A DNA stretch of 64,000 bases from Archegozetes longisetosus (lineage: Eukaryota; Arthropoda; Arachnida; Sarcoptiformes; Trhypochthoniidae): assembly GCA_018873245.2 (NCBI GenBank), contig JAEMBT020000009.1:9743288-9807287 (forward strand). Direction: 5' to 3'. Below are positions 21,652-33,083 of the stretch, piece after piece. Every line of letters starts with the position of its first letter. Positions within the stretch are counted from its first letter, which is position 1. Position numbers and translations under genes: made by a program. Below the pieces are notes generated by a model, which saw only the letters and a list, made by a program, of their open reading frames with translations, made no database searches and was not told the DNA's origin.

Positions 21652-21917
21652 TAAAAGGTTCAGGAGAGGAGTTCTTTTTGTCTGAAAGTTAGGCGTGGAA
21701 GGCCAGAACAGGTTTTGATTGGGTTTTATGCTGATTGTTAAATATATTTGAGTGTCTCTGTAATGTGAAACAATAAAAACTTGAACTTTTTTTTACGAAA
21801 CCCTTTGTTTTAATTATCAGTAAAGTTGTTAAACTGACTTGAGGAGCGCGTCGGAAGCGCACTCTCATCAAGAAAGAAGCCTCTCGAAGCAAGAGCGAGT
21901 GACGTGGTAAAGACCAC

Positions 21918-21930
21918 TGGTGGAGCCCCC
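21918..21930 (+). promoter_or_regulatory. putative primer binding site
   Basis: TGGTGGAGCCCCC begins with TGG, the complement of the tRNA CCA end, and is more GC-rich than its surroundings. The priming tRNA was not identified. A good 5' splice-site match (AG|GTAAGC, near 21943) follows, as expected for splicing of an env message. Confidence 0.45.
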
Positions 21931-22022
21931 AAATCAAAAAATAGGTAAGCGGAGCAAGTCTCTTTTTTTATATACAGCGCGCGCCAACCCTTACAGATCT
22001 AATCTCTAACACCTTGTTAGAA

Positions 22023-22232
22023 ATGAGGGATAAACTTGAGAAATATAGTCCAAATCAACAGATTAATACATATTCAGATATCATCACAAACTCTGTTCCA
22101 AACTATTATAACTCCAACAGCAGTGTTGCTAGTGTGCAGACTTTCAATATCCTGAATATACCTCAAAATCCATGTCAAATGCCATACAATTATAATAATT
22201 ATAATCATCATAATCGATTTAATATGTTTTAA
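22023..22232 (+). pseudogene. possible gag start fragment
   Basis: A frame of about 69 codons starting MRDKLEKYSPNQQ at the ATG 22023, in the place where gag should begin after LTR and primer binding site. It is rich in Asn, Tyr and Ser, with repeated Asn-Tyr near its end, and stops after 210 nt. No gag domain is recognisable. It is cut off from any further retroelement sequence by the foldback element that begins at 22327. Confidence 0.35.
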
Positions 22233-22318
22233 TTTTGAATTTTTTTAAAATTAATTATTTTGATTTTTTGTCCTTTTATTTGTAAAACTCATTCAATTTG
22301 TAACAATTGAATCTTTGA

Positions 22319-22326
22319 AGGAGCGC
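22319..22326. repeat. left target-site duplication of foldback element
   Basis: AGGAGCGC, repeated exactly at 24261-24268. Confidence 0.8.
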
Positions 22327-24260
22327 GGTTAGACTAGACTTTACGTGGCCAGAGATTTTCGACATAAATTTTGTATATAAATAAACTATAGCTTAAGCTG
22401 ATTTCAGATATATAAATTTTATTTACCGCAAATGACCAGAACATCGGTAAAAAAATTCCCGAAAAATCAACTAGACCTTACGTGGCCACAGATTTTCAAC
22501 ATGAGCTTTATATATTAATAAACTACAAGTCAAGCTGATTTCAAATATGTAAATTTTATTCACCGCAAATGAGCAGAAGACCGGTAAAAAGATCCCCTAA
22601 AAGCCGACTAAACTTTACGTGGCAAGAGATTTTCAACATGAACTTTATATATATAGATAAACTACAAGTCAAGCTGATTTCAAATGTATAAATTTTACTC
22701 ACTGCAAATGACCAGAACATCGGTAAAAAAATTCTCGAAAAATCGACTAGACTTTACGCGGTCAGAGAATTCAAACATAAATTTTATACACAAATTATTT
22801 ATAACTCATGCAGAGATCATATATATAAATTTTATTCACCGCAAATGACCAGAACATCGGTAAAAGTGTTCCCGAAAAATCGACTAGACTTTACGTGGCC
22901 ACAGATTTTCGATATAAGCTTTCTATATAAAGAAACTAGAACTCAAGCTGAGTTCAAATATACAAATTTCATTTGCCGCAAATGACTAGAACATTGGTAA
23001 AAAAAATTCCGAATAATCAAGTATATAAAAAATTACCGTAAAATAAATTTATGGAATCAAGTTTCAACTCAAACCGATTGAAATGAATAGAATTTCACTG
23101 CTCTGATAATATATTTTGACGAAACTTCAAAAAATTAAAAAATATTGAAAAAATGCGAGAACTAAGATCCTTGGTCTAAAATAGCACCTCGTTAAAATAT
23201 ATTTTCTTTGAATAAGGTCTTGGCAAGGACGATCACATGATCCGGGAACCGTTTCTATGCAGCAATGGCGGGATATGGCCTATAAATATAAACTAAGTTA
23301 AAGATCTTAGCTAATAAATGTAGCGTCAGGACTAAATGTGTCATTGGAAGCGCAATAGGGGATGCACTTAGCATCGGTCAGACGATGCTCAGTTGGTTCA
23401 ATAAGATAAATGGTTCAGCTTAGCATATTAAAAGCTGATTAGAAATTCTCTGTATCGGGTCAAAGTATCCCAGCTAAAATAAACCAGCAAAAATAACGTC
23501 TCAATAATAACAACTATTATAGTGTTTTAAAAAGTCTATTAATGATTTATTGCTTATAATATCAGTATTAATCTATATTAAGCGAGGAATTTCACATAAA
23601 GCTACGTTATTTTATAGTTTTTCCGTCCTTGCCAAGACCTTATTCAAAGAAAATATATTTTAACGAGGTACTATTTTAGACCAAGGTCCCGTAGGATCTT
23701 AGTTCTCGCATTTTTTCAATATTTTTTTAATTTTTGAAGTTTTGTCAAAATATATTATCAGAGCAGTGAAATTCTATTCATTTCAATCGGTTTGAGTTGA
23801 AACTTGATTCCATAAATTTATTTTACGGTAATTTTTTATATACTTGATTATTCGGAATTTTTTTACCAATGTTCTAGTCATTTGCGGCAAATGAAATTTG
23901 TATATTTGAACTCAGCTTGAGTTCTAGTTTCTTTATATAGAAAGCTTATATCGAAAATCTGTGGCCACGTAAAGTCTAGTCGATTTTTCGGGAACACTTT
24001 TACCGATGTTCTGGTCATTTGCGGTGAATAAAATTTACATAGTTGAACTCTGTATGAGTTATGGATTATTTGTATATGAAATTAATCTATGGATTCTCTG
24101 GCCACATAAAGTCTAGTCGATTTTTCGGGAATTTTTTTACCGATGTTCTAGTCACTTGCGGTGAATAAAACTTATATATCTGAAATCAGCTTAAGTTGTA
24201 GTTTATTTATATACAAAGTTTATGTCGAAAATCTCTGGCCACGTAAAGTCTAGTTCAACC
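22327..24260. mobile_element. 1,934-bp foldback element with tandem-repeat arms
   Basis: Starts GGTTAGACTAGACTTTACG and ends in the inverted form (read inward GGTTGAACTAGACTTTACG), between two copies of AGGAGCGC. The left arm (22327-23010) has about five tandem units of roughly 135 bp, each with ACTTTACGTGGCC, ACCGCAAATGACCAGAACATCGG and CCCGAAAAATC. The right arm (23850-24260) has about three inverted units. Inside these lies a non-repeated inverted pair of about 215 bp (23020-23231 and 23624-23840), then a central loop of about 390 bp with no gene. It is non-autonomous. The 8-bp duplication fits hAT, P/Galileo or MULE families; which one is open. Confidence 0.85.
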
Positions 24261-24268
24261 AGGAGCGC
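24261..24268. repeat. right target-site duplication of foldback element
   Basis: Exact second AGGAGCGC. Confidence 0.8.
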
Positions 24269-24599
24269 AATATGTCGTATCTTAAAATTTTCTTATATTT
24301 AGTTTTAAAGTCTAAGCTTTGTATTTCAGTTCAGGTGAAAGGAAGTACAAATAGATCAAAAGGAGATTAGTTTATAGCTTTGAAAGGCGTCAACTTCTAC
24401 AACTGGAGAGAAAAACGTTAGTCTACTTTTAAAAACATTCTCTCATAAGCCTTTGAATCTAATGGTTTAGCAATTCTCATGCTTTTAAAGTTTTCATTTG
24501 TACTCATATAAATTATACACATGTATGATTTATTTAATAAAACTTAAACTTTCAAAATAAATCCATGTGTGACATAATTGATATCTTATTTAATTAATT

Positions 24600-26065
24600 T
24601 CAATTATAATAACACTTGAGTGTTATTCAATAACATATATCTTAAATTGTCGTCAATAATAGTGTATAATTACTGTGTTTTGATTTCAATCAGTGACTGA
24701 AATTCACGTAATATAACCGCCGAAACTAAAATGCGTCCCTCGGTCATTCTGCATAGTTTTCCGGTTTCGACCAAAAACATTTCTAATATTTCATGTATCA
24801 TTGTGCCTATATTTCTTAATTTAAATGTAAAATTTAATGACAATATTAATTAGTAATCAATGATTACACATGTTCACTATTTATGAATTAATGCAATCGC
24901 TCACCGATACTAATAGCTTATATCCCCAAAGGACTTTTAGTAAATGATAATACTCAAATACTCCTTAAATCAACCAAGACAAATTTGGTTTCAAACGAAA
25001 TCTGAAAAAAGTATCCATAATGTAATGGCGTAATTAAAGTTTGAAGAGTAAATTTGAATCTGAATAAAAGTTTGATCTCAAATCTGAATAATCTTTATTT
25101 CAATCTCTATCAGAAAATAACTGATATTCTCATTGAGATTTTTAGTTACTCAATCCGTTTCTCAGCCCCTTTGTACTACAAGAGGCTTTGTACTTACCTT
25201 GTTAGTCGACAGGAATTTTATTTCTAATTTTCAGAAATATTCATATAATATTTGTAGTCGACTTTACTTTTAGTCTGACTACAGCAAAAGTTTTGAACAC
25301 TTGTTTGTTAAAAAATGTTTTTATTGATTCCAATAAGTATGAAGGACTCTTCCTTTTATACAAAATTATCGCGCCTTTATATATTGCGCAGATTATAGTT
25401 TTAAAGAGTTGCACTTCTCTGTAGAAATGTAAAATTTCCAGAGTAGGCAACAAATATGTAAACAAACAAACAAACAAGTAGACAAACAAACAAACAAACA
25501 AAAGGATTAGGTAGTTGTTTTGTATAGGTCAGGATTGCAAGTTGAAGGTTGCCTACAATATTTAGTTAAGTTTTGATATATTATGATTGTTAATTATTTG
25601 AATATTAATAATCGTTTTTTACTGCAATGATTAAGTAATTGTTTATTATTTTAACCTCCAAATACTCGAAATTTACCCTAAAATAAATTTTATATTTGGT
25701 TACATTTATTTTTGATTTCTTACATCGAAAAGTTTACATTAAATATATTTAAAAAATTGAAATAATGTTCACAGTAAGCTTATAAAATAATCTTAATTTT
25801 ATTTTTGGTAGATGTTTACTAGAATTAGTTTAAATTCACCTTACACTCTAAGTATTTTAATCAACAGAAGTATATCAGCATTTATTCCAACATATTGTGA
25901 ATTGAATGTAAATTTTCGATCGAAATAACACTCATATTAATACCTTAAGTCATTAAAAAGTTTTTAGCTGTTGACGTTTTAGAAATAAAACTTGAAACAT
26001 CAAACATTATTAGTAAGGTATTAATACCGTAATATGGATTTTAAGACTATTTTTACTATATGTAG
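24600..26065 (+). repeat. copy of the receptor-gene 5' flank, gene body missing
   Basis: Blocks here match the upstream flanks of the receptor-like genes. The stretch at 24690-24780 (CCGAAACTAAAATGCGTC) resembles 50440-50530. The stretch at 25090-25215 resembles 52830-52910. The stretch at 25740-26010 (TTATTTTTGGTAGAT and TTCGATCGAAATAA) resembles 28660-28900 and 53160-53390. The region then passes directly to a receptor third exon at 26066, with exons 1 and 2 missing. A short impure AAAC repeat lies at 25455-25501. Confidence 0.6.
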
Positions 26066-26122
26066 ATCATAGCCATGACTATGATTTTTATGATGAAAAT
26101 TGTAGAAATGTCATTGTATTGA
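26066..26122 (+). pseudogene. orphan third exon of a receptor-like gene
   Basis: The 57-nt final exon of the receptor family is preserved, with a TAG acceptor just before it. It encodes ...AMTMIFMMKIVEMSLY and a TGA at 26120-26122, almost the same as the third exon of the copies at 40502 and 62997. No exon 1 or 2 lies upstream, so this is what remains after an internal deletion. Confidence 0.75.
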
Positions 26123-26349
26123 TCTGTGAATATATTAGAAATGGCGAAGACGACTTTAATATTTCATTTCTATAATTGCTATTATAGTTGTTGTAATTAT
26201 TTATCATACGTAATAGGTCATGCAAAGTCTCTGAATGTGTTTTAATGATTTTATATTCAAACAATCAATGCTACATTCATAAAACTTGAGTATATTCTAG
26301 AGTATTGTCTATAAATATTATTCTGGTGTTCAACCAACAAAGTAACTGC

Positions 26350-27064
26350 CATTAGCTCGATTGCAAGGGAGACGATTATGTCGTCACTGTGTCTCTTTCA
26401 TTGGAAATTTGGCCCACGCGTGCCGTAGGATGCCTTCAAAGCTTCAACCTAAGTGTGAGGCTTATTACGGGCCATGGTCTCTAATCTTGACCATATTTGG
26501 TAATCGATCGGATTCAGATCTGGCAATGGGTGGCCATTCTTCAAACTATGTGAAGTCTTGTACTTCATTGTTGCATCAGTGTTGTAATGTTTTAGCTCTG
26601 TGAGCCGGAGCTGATCACCAATACAGTGTACACCGCTCACCACCAAATGTAATTTGAGTCAGTAGCTTTACCAAAGGTATCAATATGTCATCCAAATAAT
26701 TTTTTGCTTTAACTTTGATTTTCAAACCAACTAAAACAATATCAGTTTTGCCTTAACTCGAAATGCCCAACTAAACTATGACATAAGTCGGACGTCGAAC
26801 TCGCGTAATGCGTCCTTCGTTTCCTGGAATCTGTTTTCTGCTTCGGGCATAAATTCCACTGCTTTTACTGTTGAAATTTTCTTCGATAGTGAATATGCGA
26901 TCGGCTGTGTCATCTGCAAATTTCTTTCGTAAGATATAGCAATGTTTGCGTCGCTTTTCAACTTGATCAACTTGACTTGCTTTATGAACGATATGCCGTT
27001 TATAATCATTCAATTGGAGGTCAAATTTGAGTTCCCCGTTTACTAGTGGCTGAGTTGATTTCAA
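26350..27064 (-). pseudogene. mariner-like transposase pseudogene
   Basis: Reading leftward: DRIFTIEENFNSKSSGIYA (first catalytic region) at about 26900, VRRPTYVIV at about 26775, then LPDLNPIDYQIWSRLETMARNKPHT (third catalytic region) at about 26525-26450 and a tail (VEALKAS) to about 26350. The pattern DLNPIDY...W is typical of mariner enzymes with a DD(x)D triad. Several stops, a lost second catalytic segment and frame changes show it is dead. Terminal repeats not found. Confidence 0.7.
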
Positions 27065-27164
27065 TTGAATTGCTAACTTGTTTACGATCTACACGGTTCC
27101 TGCCTATTCTCAGTCTCAGGTTTCGTAGAAACCTCGGTATGCAGCCGACCACTTCGGCGATGAT

Positions 27165-27178
27165 TACTAATTGATTCG
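27165..27178. repeat. left target-site duplication of SINE
   Basis: TACTAATTGATTCG, repeated exactly at 27448-27461. Confidence 0.85.
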
Positions 27179-27447
27179 TTCGTTCGTTCGTTTGCGTGCG
27201 TTTCCCTCCCTTTCAGGAGACTAACGCGAGCCCAACTCCCCTTAGGGAGACTCACTCGAGCCCCATTTACAGAGTGAGTTTTTCGAGGCGGTCGGGCGGG
27301 GCATGCACATCGGGCCAAAGGCGGTTATAACCGAGGACATGGGGCCAGCATGTCGCAGTCAAAGAAGTATAGCGACCACGAGGTTCGAACCTGGGACCTC
27401 CACCCCAAGGTTCGACTCGCTGACCACTACACCCCAGTGACCCTTGG
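27179..27447 (-). mobile_element. tRNA-derived SINE, 269 bp
   Basis: A short, unusually GC-rich element between two exact 14-bp copies of TACTAATTGATTCG. Its head is at the right and reads on the minus strand. It has an A-box-like TGGGGTGTAGTGGTCAGC (about 27437-27419) and a B box AGGTTCGAACCT (27392-27381), as in tRNA genes transcribed by RNA polymerase III. The tail at the left is a short run of CGAA units, the simple-repeat 3' end common in SINEs. It has no protein-coding capacity and depends on a LINE for mobility. Perfect target duplications imply recent insertion. The coding-looking frame over it (27082-27318) is spurious. Confidence 0.8.
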
Positions 27448-27461
27448 TACTAATTGATTCG
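27448..27461. repeat. right target-site duplication of SINE
   Basis: Exact second TACTAATTGATTCG. Confidence 0.85.
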
Positions 27462-29237
27462 GTCTCATAGTATCATAAACGGTATAACAGAATAATAAAC
27501 GTGTCCTCTCTTTGTACCGTTATTTTTCAAGAGCTCAAAATTTTATTTGGATATATATGTTATGCAGATATAAATTCCTTGATTTTAAATCAGTTTTTCA
27601 TTCTTTTGAATTAGTTTGTCAAACAGCTATCTTTAAAATGTTTTATATTTTATGTAATGCTTTACTAATGCTTTCAAGGTTATCATTGTATTATCGTTAG
27701 CTATGAAATGCGGCTCATATTTTAAAAGAATAACAATCGAGATCTATTTTGTTTATATAAGATATGTTAAAAAAAGAGAGTGAGTCTTTGGGCAGAGGCC
27801 TTGGGAAGAGGACCTCATTATGCCTGGAAGTAAAAGTGAAAAGGTGTTAGAAAGGAGAAAAGATCTTTTAATGTGTGAAAACCTTTAAATATTTTTATAA
27901 CATTTTTATGTATCAATCTAATAATGAAATCACGTCTAAACTTTATGTTATATTTCTTTATCTATTTGTTATTAAATATTCTTTTAATTACTTATAATTT
28001 TCAAGAAAATAAAAGATTGCAATCAAACAAAGTATAATATTATTAATATTTTAATAGAATATTTATCTCAGAGTTCTGGATAAATAGCTAACTTTAGTCC
28101 CCAGTTATGCGTTTAGGTTTATGAACTCGAACCAGAACGGCATAACATATACTTAATTTTAGCGATTTAATTACTGCGGCACTTTTTTGCTTAAAATTAT
28201 TCAATATTTTAAATCACACTTTTGTTAATAAGCCCACACATGTTTTGATGACCTATGAGTTATGTCGAATTTGACGCATATGTATGAGATTTGATATCGA
28301 TCAGTCAGTAAGTTTTCAGTATTGGCTGCTGGTTTCTACATTTGTGTATCGCATCCGATATATAATAACACATATGAGTCTAAGAAGTGTACACAGCAAA
28401 TGACCAGTAGAAGCTCTATAAAATGACAGAAGTATTCTTGACTTAATCGAATTTTCCATCATAAACTGTATAAGCGAGCATTGGGAATTAACGATTTTTT
28501 TGACAAAGAATATATATCGACAAATAATTATCTTTTATACTGTAATGATTAGCGAAAAATTTTATATTGTTTTAATCCTGCAGATACGTGAAATTTGTTT
28601 ACATCTATTCATCACTTCTTGTATCGAAATGTTTGAATTAAACATTTAAAAAATTGGAATAATATTCATAACAAGCTTATAAAATGATCTTAATTTTATT
28701 TTTGGTAGATATTGATTAGAATTTGTTTAAACTCGAATTTCACTCTAAGTATTTTGCTAAATAGAAGTGTAGGATATGTTATATTTCAAACGTATTATGA
28801 ATTTACTGTAAATTATCGATCGCAATAATACACTCGTATTGACACAAATTGTTAAAAGTTTGTAATTATTGCGTTTTAGGAATGAAACATTTAAACGTTG
28901 ATAAGCTTTCAATTTCATTTCTTCAATTGATTATAAGATATTTTTACTTAGATATATATAAATACACTCGTGTTGACTTTTACATTGTGTATAAATTTTA
29001 AATTTTGAACTTTGGTAAATATGACGATTATTGGAGTTTTAATGAGTTTTTATTGAGGCAAATTTTTATCTAGGTTAAATTAGCTCTTCTCATGAAATCA
29101 TTGGCTTAATATCTATAAAATAAGAGTAAAACTTATTAATACTCTCGTATCTTTTTATCATTTCAGAGAAGTTCTGTAGCAGCAATATTTATATATTTTT
29201 CAAACTTGATAAAAGTATGATGAAACTAAAGAACTGA
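27462..29237. other. intergenic / 5' flank of receptor copy 1
   Basis: No gene up to about 28550. From about 28560 to 29237 the sequence is a copy of the upstream flank shared by the receptor-like genes (compare 53040-53712). It ends in the conserved ...AAACTTGATAAAAGT...CTGAATGGC context before the start codon. Confidence 0.5.
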
Positions 29238-30588
29238 ATGGCGTTGAATGTAGAAAATCATTTCGACCCTTCACAATTATTACCGTCAGAATTGTTGGTC
29301 ACTTCTGGAGGAACTCATTTATATCTCATCGGTGTGTCTCTTTTCCAAAACGGATTAAATAAAAGGAACAGAATTCATAACCCATTATTGATTGCTATAA
29401 TGAATTCAACATATATAGTTAAATGTGTCATTTCTTTACTATTACCAGAAGAAAATCCTGAATATTTCATAGTAGTTGTCGACTTCTCATACTTTATGAG
29501 CGCGAGAATTCACTTTAACATCTTAGTTATAATAATATTCTTCTTAACGCTGATTACACAATGGATTCATTATAGAAATTATAAGAATGACGAATTTCCG
29601 ACTTATTTGAAACCATTTGAGATGATATCAGGACTCACTTCACCGCTAAGTATTGGACTTTCAAATAAAGACAAAATCTACAAATTCATGAAGACAGCGA
29701 AACGAATATTTTATATTTGTGATAATTTTTTAAAGCCAGTGATCATAACACTTTGTTTCGTTACTTACAATTTACCGATCTTTTTCAACTGTACTTTCGT
29801 TCAATTCATTTTCTATGCATTTCCTCTTAATTTCTTCTTGATTTCAACCGTTTATCACGCCTACTTGATTATTATGTATCATATCGTCTACTTCTACCTC
29901 ATTTGTTATTACCTGTTAATTAAAGCTGAAGAATTGAATGAGAAAATTAAAACATTTGCCAAAAACAAATCGAAATTAACGAACAAAGGAGCTTTAGCTA
30001 TAATGAAGACTTTGGATAGAAACTATTCAGAGATCTACTCGTTTAACGAAGACTTTTGGTCGAAATATTTATTCTGGATTTGGCTTGTATTCTCTTTTGC
30101 AATCGACTTATTCTTATTCATTGGCATATTCTCAAAAACTGGTTTAATATTGAAAGTGATTTTCATTTATGGTTCTTTTTTATTTATATTCCCCCTGATA
30201 TCAATGATAAGTTGTGCCTCTTCTGTCTATTATCAAACTAATAAGATCTATAATGTATTATTGGGAATAGTGTTCACACCTAACAAGTTGTCTTTAACTT
30301 ACGCTACACGCATTAAAGTTTGTAAAACTCACAACAATCCAAGTTGTCATTAATTAAATTGATAAAAATTCTTGTTATCTTTTAGTTGTCGTCATTCATT
30401 GAGAGGTTGAGTCAAAAGAAAATTGGATTTTATTGTTGGAAACTATTTGTTATAGACCACTTTCGTGGATATGAAGTATAACTTAATTTGTAATATGATA
30501 TCGAATTTAACACTTTTTATATTATATACAGGTCACAGCCTTGACTATAACTTTTTTGCTGAAAATCATAGAAGTATCATTGTATTGA
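29238..30588 (+). CDS. gustatory-receptor-like 7-TM protein, copy 1 (intact)
   Basis: Predicted 408-residue seven-TM chemoreceptor of the insect GR/OR superfamily type, in the membrane of sensory cells. Exons: 29238-30317 (360 codons), 30386-30475 (30) and 30532-30588 (18 plus stop). The introns are 68 and 56 nt, phase 0, GTTTGT...TTTTAG and GTATAA...TACAG. Hydrophobic segments are near residues 46-69, 90-112, 163-235 (probably two), 282-303 and 308-335, plus exon 3 as the last helix. The loop before TM5 (LNEKI...MKTLDRNYSEIYSFNEDFWSKYLFW) and exon 2 (FIERLSQKKIGFYCW) match the GR pattern, as do two late phase-0 introns. The usual TYhhhhhQ motif of TM7 is not conserved. The start follows CTGA, as in the sister copies. 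Best-preserved copy in the window. Family call is inferred from pattern, without a search. Confidence 0.7.
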
Positions 30589-30780
30589 TATGAGAATATG
30601 TTGAAAATCGTTGGCTTCTAATATAATATTCACCTCAATATTATTTGTTTCTATAATTGCTATTATACTCTTTATCGCTGTTTATTATACTATAGCTAAA
30701 AGTGTCAGAGGTAATTATCGCCTATTGCCAGATTTGAACGGGACGGAAAGCCCAATAAGTGTACTTCAAAGTAAGGAATC
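30589..30780 (+). other. conserved coding-like segment after the receptor stop codon
   Basis: Downstream of the third exon, all five receptor copies keep a block that reads as a hydrophobic helix plus tail: here ILFVSIIAIILFIAVYYTI, then KSVRGNYRLLPDL and a TESPIS motif. In copies 3, 4 and 5 it is in frame with exon 3 beyond the TGA. In this copy a small deletion has shifted it. It could be a former extra exon, a readthrough extension or merely shared 3' flank. Confidence 0.4.
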
Positions 30781-30949
30781 AAGTGTCAGTATTTCTCTAT
30801 TAAGATATTTGATTTTGTGGTATTTTGATTTCGGGTTTGTCTGTACCGCACCGAAGGCTTTACGATCTAGTCTAGTATGTGTTCAAAGTTTTATTGATTT
30901 ATTAAATTTTGCTTATTTTTCTTACATCTATAAGCTGTATGTGTAGCAA

Positions 30950-32365
30950 CGATAAGAAACGATATAACCCACTACTGAATTGAGTAATCAATCTCAAAGA
31001 TTTCCTTTATTTGACTGATTAAATTTGACAAATTAATAATAATTTAATTTCATTATCAATTAGAATAGATTTGTTTTATTTACATCACATTTCGAAATAT
31101 TAATTAATTTTAAATTAATAATATAACACATTTTTAAACCGAATTAATTCAATAAAATTTGATCACACATTGTTGTAAACAAATATAACTGAACGTAATA
31201 TGAGGTGAGTGATTCACAATACTCAGTTAACTAGTGTTGAAGTATTTCTAAGAATAAAATCACAAATCCCGAATAAGATCCCGAATCCCACTTTTCAGCT
31301 TTCAAAAAAGCATTCACAAGAAGTAGTTTTGTAAAGCTATTGATTACAAATTTCTACTTAATCGCAATTTTCCAAGGCGTTACATCTTTTGAATTAGAAT
31401 TGGTTACATCCGCATGTGTAAAGACATTTTCCGCTTAAGTTCTCATTATTTCTGTTTAAAAAATGTTTTCATGATTTCCTGGGAAATTTTTTCGGGTATT
31501 TTTTATTTCCCGTGATCCCAGGCCCCACTCTGCTGTGCAGAAACCACCTATATTTTCAATTTTCAAAAATCATTTAGCTTCAAAATTCTCATTATGTTAT
31601 TATGAATAGCAGGCGATTCATTAAAATTTTCATAATGTTATAGGATAAAGTTTTCTATTCCATAGTTAGTAGAGAAGTATTGAAAAGCTAAAGGAATAAT
31701 TTAATGTTACCTTTATTTGAAGCATCGATGGAAACAGAAAAATTTTTGTTTTGAATTGAATTCAAATTTTTTTCTATTGATAAAAGAACTCAAAATATGA
31801 TTTGAAATTGCTTCAGCTTTAGTTTACGCACAATGAACTTTTTTTGTATAACGAAGAATCAGGAAGTAGTTTATGTGATAACTTCATACAGCATTCCATT
31901 GATAGATAACTATGGTGATGTCTTATTGAATGATAAACGAAACTAACTTCCGCAGTGATAACACGTCTTCAAATGAATGTTTGTGTACGAAAATGTTGGT
32001 CAATGTATTGTTTCTCAATTTAGTGTTCGTGTTATCGATGTGTTGTTTTCCATCAAAATGTCATCTTAGAGCTGCTAATCATTCATATTTCACTGTAAAG
32101 TTTGATTTATATTGTAAACATAATCATTACTCAACTTAACCTGACTAAACTTGGTGGTATTGGCCATATATTTAGTCTGATCAGATTAGGTAAAGGGTAT
32201 TGTAGAACACTGTGGTAATTACATAGCTCTAATACCAAACTTACATTAACTGAAGCACAACCGATTCAAGTTATTAGCAAAATCATTTTCAATAATATCG
32301 CTTCAATCTATCGTCCAATTGAATCAATTCATTTTTTTAATGCGCACAAGTTACCAAAATATGGA
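30950..32365. other. intergenic, no gene seen
   Basis: AT-rich. A 69-codon frame at 31930-32139 has a hydrophobic stretch but nothing to support it. No repeats recognised. Confidence 0.35.
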
Positions 32366-32803
32366 TCACTGTATATAAAAGTTCTCAACTAGGCTTAAGA
32401 GCAGTTTTGTCATTTGGTATTGAAATGCGATCACACACTTCATCGCGTACTTCACTGTACAGTTCAATAACTCCTCATTTCTTATACTCAAAGCCAGTGA
32501 TATGAGCTGTGATAAGTTTGCCTGTCTTTGGTTCAGAGGTGAGGCAGATAAAGTGTTAATAAATTGTTGGCTTTCATTATGACTTGTCATATGTATCAAG
32601 ATTTCACTTAAATAATAAAACAAATACAATCTCTCAATACATTTGTCTTTAGCATCTATTTGTGGCAACTTATGCGCCAATTCGTTCGCAGAACTACTGC
32701 TCGATGAAGACGACATCGAATCGAATCGACAATTACTTAATATGTAACTCAATGTATCGCGAATTGAAGTAAACGAATCCATCACTGGATTCCTGTCTGT
32801 CAT
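32366..32803 (-). CDS. unrecognised 145-residue protein
   Basis: An uninterrupted frame with a start MTDRNPVMDSF and amino-acid composition more balanced than the AT-rich background would give. Residues 30-38 are a Ser run (SMSSSSSSSS). The rest looks helical and soluble: DKCIERLYLFYYLSEILIHM at about 53-72, NQRQANLSQLISLALSIRNEELL at about 91-113, and a hydrophobic C-terminal helix. No signal peptide, known domain or catalytic motif was recognised. Codons TATACAG before the stop would also be a plausible splice acceptor in another reading. It could be a host gene, a single exon of one, or a chance frame. Confidence 0.35.
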   Translation of the reverse strand: MTDRNPVMDSFTSIRDTLSYILSNCRFDSMSSSSSSSSANELAHKLPQIDAKDKCIERLYLFYYLSEILIHMTSHNESQQFINTLSASPLNQRQANLSQLISLALSIRNEELLNCTVKYAMKCVIAFQYQMTKLLLSLVENFYIQ

Positions 32804-33083
32804 TAGTCTTCAAAGAACAATGAAAATAAGTCTATGGGATTCGGGCTATTCATACACCTGGGATCTCATGATATATTTTAATAGAGGTTATCATCCTGAT
32901 CAAAATTGTCAATGGGTCCACCTCTGTATAACTTATAGTTTATCCGCTAGATGTCCTTAAAGTAAACGTTTAAAATGAATCTTCGATTTTCTCTAAGGAT
33001 ATTATAGATATCGAAAAACAGGTTTCATAATTGTAATCAGCATTAAATTCTACATCGAAATCATATATCATATAATAAAAAAT

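Larger units (their letters stand above)
21084..21917 (+). mobile_element. putative LTR of the env-bearing Gypsy-like element
   Basis: Bounded on the left by the putative polypurine tract and on the right by a TGG that opens a primer-binding-site-like sequence. Inside are a long CAAA microsatellite and a CTAA microsatellite, a TATA element in a perfect palindrome (21628-21651) and an AATAAA signal at 21772-21777. That is the U3-R-U5 order of an LTR. No second LTR copy is in the window to prove the ends, and the exact borders are inferred. Confidence 0.5.

Noticed and set aside
27082..27318. 78-codon Arg/Pro-rich frame
   Set aside because: It crosses the edge of the SINE and its target duplication; GC-rich non-coding sequence gives the open frame.
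30611..30946. Independent 111-residue membrane protein gene
   Set aside because: It lacks an ATG, follows a receptor copy directly, and its first half is the shared post-stop segment; the second half is not conserved in the other copies.
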